Origin: Adiantum capillus-veneris
Lineage: Eukaryota; Streptophyta; Polypodiopsida; Polypodiales; Pteridaceae
Assembly (NCBI GenBank): GCA_014529385.2
Contig: CM043959.1
Location: 91,615,529-91,679,528 of the forward strand
Direction of reading: 5' to 3'
Length of the DNA stretch: 64,000 nt
The notes beneath the pieces were generated by a model that worked only from the letters and a program-made list of their open reading frames with translations, made no database searches and was not told the DNA's origin. Of this stretch, positions 58,508 to 64,000 are shown piece by piece. The stretch's first letter is position 1. The number at the start of each line of letters is the position of its first letter. The position numbers and the translations under genes were made by a program.

Positions 58508-59127
58508 GTGGCAGAGTGTGCCTCCAAACAAAGGAAGAGGTACTTGGGGGCTTATTATTTTGCGTACACAGTGCCATGGACACCCAAGTTTTTTCAGAAC
58601 AAAGAGTTTATGGACTACTACCTAGTGTTGATCATGCTCGAGAGTCTCCCTCTTTGGCTTCGTGACCATGTGGACTCCATTGCTTCTATGATGGATCGTG
58701 TGCTATTCATTTCAAAGTTGCAACGAATTAGGTCAGGCTTGAATGTTAAGGTATGCATACTATGAAACATGAGAAAGCCCATCCTTAAATACCTGGATCT
58801 CAATATGGGAAGTTTTGGTGCCTTTCGGCAAGAGTTGGCATTTTCCTTGTTCCCCAATGCCTACTACAAATGTAATAGAATTGGCCACTATGTTGGGAAC
58901 TACCCCGACACAAAGGTGGTATACAATCCAATGGTCAAGTCCACTTGGAGGTGTGCCACCAGGGATGTCAAGCCTCCTACAAGTGCAAGCAAACCGGAGG
59001 AAGGTGATAGCGACTGTGATGTGACTCGTGATGAGATGATCAAAGAGACTATCCACCCTTTAGAAGAGATGCAAGAGAAACCAAATACACTTTTCAGAGA
59101 GGCCCTGACGACCAATGAAACCACCTA
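58508..59127 (+). pseudogene. gag: Element L: gag relic with degenerate zinc knuckle
   Basis: Two frames. The first ends IASMMDRVLFISKLQRIR. The second (58769-59127) holds a knuckle-like YYKCNRIGHYVGNYP at 58862-58906 in which the first and last metal-binding cysteines are both tyrosine (TGC to TAC). An acidic tail follows. No pol is attached. Confidence 0.55.
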
Positions 59128-60438
59128 GCTCCACATTGCTATCGGAGACATTTATGACCAAAAGTTAGACCTCATCAGTGAACTTGTAAATGTCTTGGGG
59201 GGATCTACAAGCAATACCAGCCTGACAAAAAAAAAGTAAGAAAACAAGAAGTAATTTCTTGATGTTCTAGAAAGACTCTATCGATATGGGTTGATGGCTC
59301 CTTGTAAAAGCCAGTTACTTGTAATCCTGTAGTCTCTATGGAAAACCAACCTTGCATGGGCACGCAATGGCGTTGTAAGAGAACCACTTGACTATGTGAT
59401 GGAAATTCTAGCTCCATTTGTTTATAATATGGGAATGGAAGAAGTAACTATTTCAAACACTCATATGGTGATAATCATAATTATTTTTATTTTATTCTTA
59501 ATTTGTTCTCAAATCACATTATAAGCACACTTACTTTTGTTTTGTATTTAGGATAATTCCGAGGTTGATGGTTTGCAATAGATAAAATGAATTTTTAAAT
59601 CTTTGTTAACTTTAAAGTGAGATTTTATAGCACCAAGACTTTGTTTTTGTGTCTTTTGTAGGTTAATGACAATGTTGAAGGACTGGCACTATAAAGAAGG
59701 GCAAAAGTTGTATGATGAGATGGTAAAAGATATTTGTCTACCCAATGTAAACTTTAATGTGTGAAGTGTTTTTTCATGAACTAGGGTAGGGATTGTTCTC
59801 AAGGGAAAGTTGCACAACCATTGGTGAATCAAATACAAGACAAAAGTTTGAATGGATACATCCTACATAATGATCGAGCTACTATTAATAAGGCCAATTT
59901 CAACATCTTTTGTATCTTTAAAAAAATATCCATTGCACTTGCAAGAGAATCATCAAAGTGGCGAGTTGAGAGATGCACTAAGTGAGACAACTTAGTTATA
60001 AAACTAGTACAGCCGGCAGACTTCACTTGCCTCTCTCCCTGTGTGTGTGCGAGCGGGCGCGCACGCGTGCGCGTCATCGTGCTCCCGAAGCTGCGGCCAC
60101 ACCCATTGCTTAAAGGAGCTTCTGATGCATGGAAGGGAGGGGGGGTCGGAATCCCTCCCCCCATTATAAGTAATATAGATATGTTGCATGCTTACTTAAC
60201 TAGTTCACTCAAGCTTTACAAAATATTACTTGTTTTCTTCTCAACAGAAATAGACCTTCTGTTTGAGCATAATTATCTGTGTTGTTTTTACTTGTGACAT
60301 AAGCACAACACAATACATAAAATAATAACTATCCACTTATTTAAGTGGCTCAACTTAGTATTAAAAATATGAATAGAAATGCAAGTTTAAAATAGGGGTT
60401 ACAGTTTAATGCTGTGAGAAGAAAAGAGAGGGAGGGTT

Positions 60439-60460
60439 GGGGGGGGGGGGGGGGGGGGGG
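60439..60460 (+). repeat. Run of 22 G
   Basis: An uninterrupted G run after GAGAGGGAGGGTT; no LTR start follows directly (TCCATTT). Confidence 0.9.
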
Positions 60461-60570
60461 TCCATTTCCAGATTTGAAAATTATGTAAAATGGTCATATT
60501 AGTACTTCATTCACATCAATAAAAAGACATTAATTTTTCCTTTTTGTGAAGAATGCAATCACTTAACGAT

Positions 60571-60574
<4 letters not shown>

Positions 60575-60604
<30 letters not shown>
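60575..60604 (+). repeat. (GA)n microsatellite
   Basis: About 30 bases of GA repeat. Confidence 0.95.
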
Positions 60605-60607
<3 letters not shown>

Positions 60608-61076
60608 CTTATGTGACTTTTTCCACACAATCATTCCTTGGAGAGAGAAGCCTATGACACACCTCCCGACACACCTCTACAAGATATCCAAGAAAATATG
60701 ATCTTGTGGACTAAAAAAGAACTGCACAAGTTACTTTTGCCATAAGCAAAGTAGCGTTCTGTGATGAACAGCGGCAATGAATAGCTAGCTTTGAAATAGC
60801 TACTGTTCAAAACCTCAAGAATTATCCAAATATATGGCTGGCCAAAGAGAGCAACACCCTTTTCATGCCAAACAGAAGTCATTTGATAAACACCATCCAA
60901 GCATTTCATTTTATACACACCATTCAATCAAATCAATGACCACTATACAACATAATGACACAATTAGCTCTGAACATTGTTATGCGCTAGAGACATACAT
61001 ACTTTGTCCAATATGCATGTGTTGCCCCAGCTAAGATTATGTACAGACAAGGCATTCCAATTCCAGAGCAAGCAAA

Positions 61077-62918
61077 TTACTCAGAGCCGCTTACTTTGTT
61101 GTAGGTCCCCGATTTGACATACTGAAGCCGCCCATCAGCAAAGTATCTCGCTGAGAGAATGCGAACTTGGTTCTCATTCACTACCCACGTCACGTAATAT
61201 GCATGGGCCTTCCCAATGAGAGGTTCCTTGGGTACACAAGCTGTAACTTGGTTGGGCAGATGAATTAAAGTGTACAGAGCAGCTTCTTCGTCGCTAAGAC
61301 CTCCCCTGAGCACAAAAGCAAATTAATATGGTAGATTTAGCAAAGGGTCTTGAACATAGCAAAGCTCCATCAATGTGTTGACATTCATGTCTGCCATGTA
61401 ATTTACCCCACTTTCAGCTCTTTCCTTTCTATAAAAAGGTACTACGTTAGAATTTTAAGGTGGCACCGCTAGGAATCGAGCCTCGGTCCTTAGGCACCAC
61501 CACAAGCACCCGACCTCTAGGCTAAAGATCCTTGGCTAATTCATGAGCTAAAGTAAAGCCCTTATAACTGTGCCCAGTTTTTCTTGTAAAACATGCATGC
61601 ATGAATGTGCATGCTTCATCAATGTGCTGTCACTCATGTCTGCAATGTAATTTACCCCACTTTTGGCTTTCTTCTTTTAGAATTTGAAGGTGCCACTAGG
61701 AATCGAACCTGGGTCCTTGTGCACCCACACAAACATCTGACCACTAGGCTACAATCCCGTTGGAAAATTCTTGATCTAAAGTAAAGTTCTCATAGCTCTG
61801 CCCAACTTTTCTTGTAAACTGAATATTCACAAACTTGACAACTGCTTACTACATTCCATTACCTGAAACCCCTCCACTTCGCTTCACGAGTGGTTTGTGT
61901 TAGGGTAGTGCTAATGCTCATTTCAGGCCCGACAAACGTCCCTTCAGGCGCATCTCTTGTTGCTACAACAGGGTCTGTATGGTGCTTCCATAGTGTTCCC
62001 TTCCAAGATCCCGGAGGTCGTTTGTCGTTATCTCTGGTCTCTTCAAGCTGTAGAGCCACTCCAAGCTTGCCCTCAAAATCATAGCCCATGATGACTGGCA
62101 TTCTAGCATCCCCAGAAGCTGTAAACCACAAATCGAACAGCAAAATTTGATGATCGCAAGGACGTAAACAAGTTTTCTGTCATCAATGAATGCTTCCCAC
62201 TGACAACATATGCACATGTCACGGAGTACATTGCAATGCATATAATGCACTGGTTCACACAAACATGCCTAAATATTCTTAGATAAATAGATGCATCAAT
62301 ATGAGTCCATATATTATGACAATGTATGCAACCAACATGAGATTTTTATATTCCTATCACACCGAAGAGGACTTTAACGATGTTGTCGATGCAAAGATTT
62401 ATTGAAGGGAACGCAGACTATTTACGAGTCATGAAATGAAGCTCATTGAAGACCACACTTTTGGGGTCGTTGGGCTTCAAAGCTAGCTGTACCCAACCCA
62501 AGTCGCCATGTGGAAACTGAAGAATCCGATGATCGAGGGAGTTAGGGTGCCAAATGCCATCAGGAAGGCTGTGTTTAACTTCATACATAGCCCAAGGTCC
62601 ACATTCCCAATTGATGTCAGGCCCTTCGCCAGTCGTAGCATACCATTGGTTACGATGGTAGAGGTGGATGCGCTCCTTATCCACTGGCCATAGGGACCTT
62701 ACAGATTTGTACGTCTTCACGATGTCGGGTCCAATTAGGGGCTGATACATGGTCCATAGTCCATGCCAGTGCTTCCAATGGGTTTGTGCATTCCATGCCC
62801 ACATGTCGTGCGGTGTCAACTCATTTGCTGTCTCTTCTCCCGTGGCTTCAGTATCGGGCACATTGCTGAGGCTCAGCACAGGTGCTTGGCTGGCTGTTCC
62901 AGCTGCGGCTAACGACAT
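61077..62918 (-). CDS. Host-like gene of unknown function, at least three exons (possible lipocalin-like DUF3598 family)
   Basis: Exon 1 is 62918-62426, from ATG (MSLAAAGTAS) to a GTAAAT donor. Exon 2 is 62118-61863, between TTTACAG and CAG-GTAATG; the 1/2 junction keeps frame (MTPSGDARMP). Exon 3 ends at 61077 and its acceptor looks like TGCTCAG near 61309, but a direct 2-to-3 join does not keep frame, so a further small exon or another boundary must exist; a GTAAGC inside the last codons may be another donor. The protein is tryptophan- and histidine-rich (HWKHWHGLWTMYQP; GPWAMYEVKHSLPDGIWHP; FPHGDLGWVQ; VGPEMSIS), repeat-free and not transposon-like. The pattern recalls the lipocalin-like DUF3598 proteins of plants and cyanobacteria, with low confidence. 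Confidence 0.6.
61363..61592 (-). repeat. SINE-like tRNA-derived repeat, copy 1, in the intron
   Basis: On the minus strand the pol III A box reads TAGCCTAGAGG (61514-61524) and the B box GGCTCGATTCC (61472-61482), spaced as in tRNA genes. Shared sequence extends to both sides and matches copy 2. It lies in the same strand orientation as the host gene. Confidence 0.65.
61613..61820 (-). repeat. SINE-like tRNA-derived repeat, copy 2, in the intron
   Basis: Minus strand A box TAGCCTAGTGG (61741-61751) and perfect B box GGTTCGATTCC (61699-61709). It shares its flanks with copy 1 (CATCAATGTG to TTTTCTTGTAAA). No clear full cloverleaf, so it is a SINE or tRNA relic, not a tRNA gene. Confidence 0.7.
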
Positions 62919-64000
62919 TATGATTCTCACTGGCTTGATCGATAACTTATGACCTGCTCCATTGAATAGGACAGCTCAGAAACGTCAGAGAAGAATCCAA
63001 CATGCGGCCTGTGTGCCGATGCGCGTGAGTATGCGAGTGTGGATGTGGATGGGTGGATGAACAAGCCTTTGCGTACAAGCATACACCTAAAAAAAACCTT
63101 ATGGTGATTTGCACATTCAGGTCCTTTCAAACAGACCATTGAGCTGTAAATGATACACCAAGCAGAACCTGGACACATGCAGAGCATAAAAATTGGCCAT
63201 TAATGACATCGTCTGTGCGCACCGTTAGCTCGACTCAATACCTGAGAGATGAGAACACGTTGAGAACCCGCGAGGCAGCTCGTCGAATTGCAGCTGGTGC
63301 TGAGGGCAGGACAGATCAGAGCGGACTACAGAAGATGATACTACAGAAGATGCTACTAGTAGGGCTAGCATACTTCGTCCAATTCCTTTTGACAAGACTC
63401 TAATGAATGATCAATCGTGGCATTCGTATTTCCGTGACAATTTTTATGTTATCCACGCGGCCATCGTAATCCCTCAACACCCCTCAGACTATATACACAT
63501 GCACATTTAAGAAGCTCGCTGCTCGCTCATGGGATCGATGGTGCGGAACTGGGGCGCGATCGGCGAGACGATCTGGATCGTTCGCGTGGCGGGGCTGAGC
63601 TCGAGGTAGGACGTAAACCCGGGCGACGAATGGCAGGACGACGTGGCGTCGGGCGGGTGACGTGCCCTCAGGACGGGGGTGAGATGGCGACACACGATCC
63701 ACGTCGGCATTAATTATGACGGGGGGGGGAAATCCGAAGGGATCACCGCCATGATTTTGAAGTGGGGTGTGTCACCTCACCTCACCTCGGGGAGTGAGGG
63801 GAGCCTGCAGGTCGTCCCGCCATGTCGCCCAGGTTGCTTTCACTTTGCACCTCGTAGTACAGCTTGCAAGATGGGCGTTCAACATTGCCATCTCTGTTTT
63901 GGGGTTTGAGGGGGTGTTTCAGGGCATCGCGTAGGTCTGTCCAGGGGGTTTCAAGGGCATCGCGGGCAAGGGGGAGCTCTGTCCAGGATTGCGCAAAGAT
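62919..64000. other. Upstream flank of the host-like gene, GC-rich end
   Basis: Upstream of the minus-strand ATG at 62918, probably holding its promoter. 63540-63960 is much richer in GC and CpG than the rest of the window, with overlapping frames (for example 63507-63710 on the minus strand, serine/proline-rich) that I cannot assign. It may be an exon or promoter of the gene or of a neighbour beyond the window. Confidence 0.4.

Larger units (their letters stand above)
59128..61076 (+). other. Unassigned stretch with poly-G and GA runs
   Basis: A run of 22 G lies at 60439-60460 and a GA run at 60575-60604. TA-rich sequence elsewhere. The frames at 60043-60297 and 60652-60927 look random. Confidence 0.5.

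Noticed and set aside
60652-60927. Minus-strand 91-codon ORF
   Set aside because: No homology, no splice context, and length within chance for AT-rich DNA.
61472-61751. Two functional tRNA genes on the minus strand
   Set aside because: A and B boxes are present, but I could not fold matching acceptor and anticodon stems, and the similarity extends well past a tRNA.

Overview
The window looks like intergenic DNA from a land plant with a large, repeat-rich nuclear genome. The reasons are nested LTR retrotransposons of plant-specific types (a Ty3 element with a second RNase H, chromoviruses, Ty1/copia with an initiator-Met-tRNA primer site), long CT/TG microsatellites, a LINE relic, and one intron-containing host-like gene. 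I cannot name the species; a fern, gymnosperm or other large-genome plant would fit. Nothing suggests bacterial or organellar DNA.

Layout. Element A (1-11183; its first ~480 bases lie outside the window) is an almost complete Ty3 element with ~2.7 kb LTRs. Between primer site and gag it carries two pairs of tandemly duplicated small ORFs. A sits inside element B (11184-20549), of which only the integrase end and everything downstream is visible. B has an unusual 3' half: integrase, then a retropepsin-like ORF with WV-repeats, then ~2.9 kb of non-coding DNA with four palindromes, then a ~1070-codon coiled-coil ORF, a polypurine tract and a 295 bp LTR. B in turn sits in the integrase of a chromovirus (C, 20550-23115). 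A full-length copia element with a 5 bp target duplication (D, 23116-28277) interrupts the DNA downstream of C. Element E (28729 to about 32000) has gag and a decayed relative of B's 3' ORF but no visible pol, and ends in a run of 29 G before its LTR.

Further right come a decayed chromovirus (F, 32560-38926) with a ~2 kb LTR-like insertion, a gag-protease relic (G, 39285-40740), a non-autonomous element with protease-like and WVPK-repeat ORFs but no reverse transcriptase (H, 40966-46932), a chromovirus fragment (I, 48430-49260), a minus-strand LINE relic (J, 51000-52560), a copia relic (K, 54981 to about 57050) and a gag relic (L, 58508-59127). The only host-gene candidate is on the minus strand at 61077-62918, with a tandem pair of tRNA-derived, SINE-like repeats in an intron.

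How the parts relate. None of the elements looks intact: stops, frameshifts or deletions interrupt every pol gene. The most interesting structure is in the accessory modules. A conserved C-terminal domain of the env-position ORF occurs in both B and E, and a retropepsin-plus-WV-repeat module occurs both after the integrase in B and in the pol-less element H. This suggests a plant Ty3 group that shares non-canonical accessory genes. All identities and alignments here were judged by eye.
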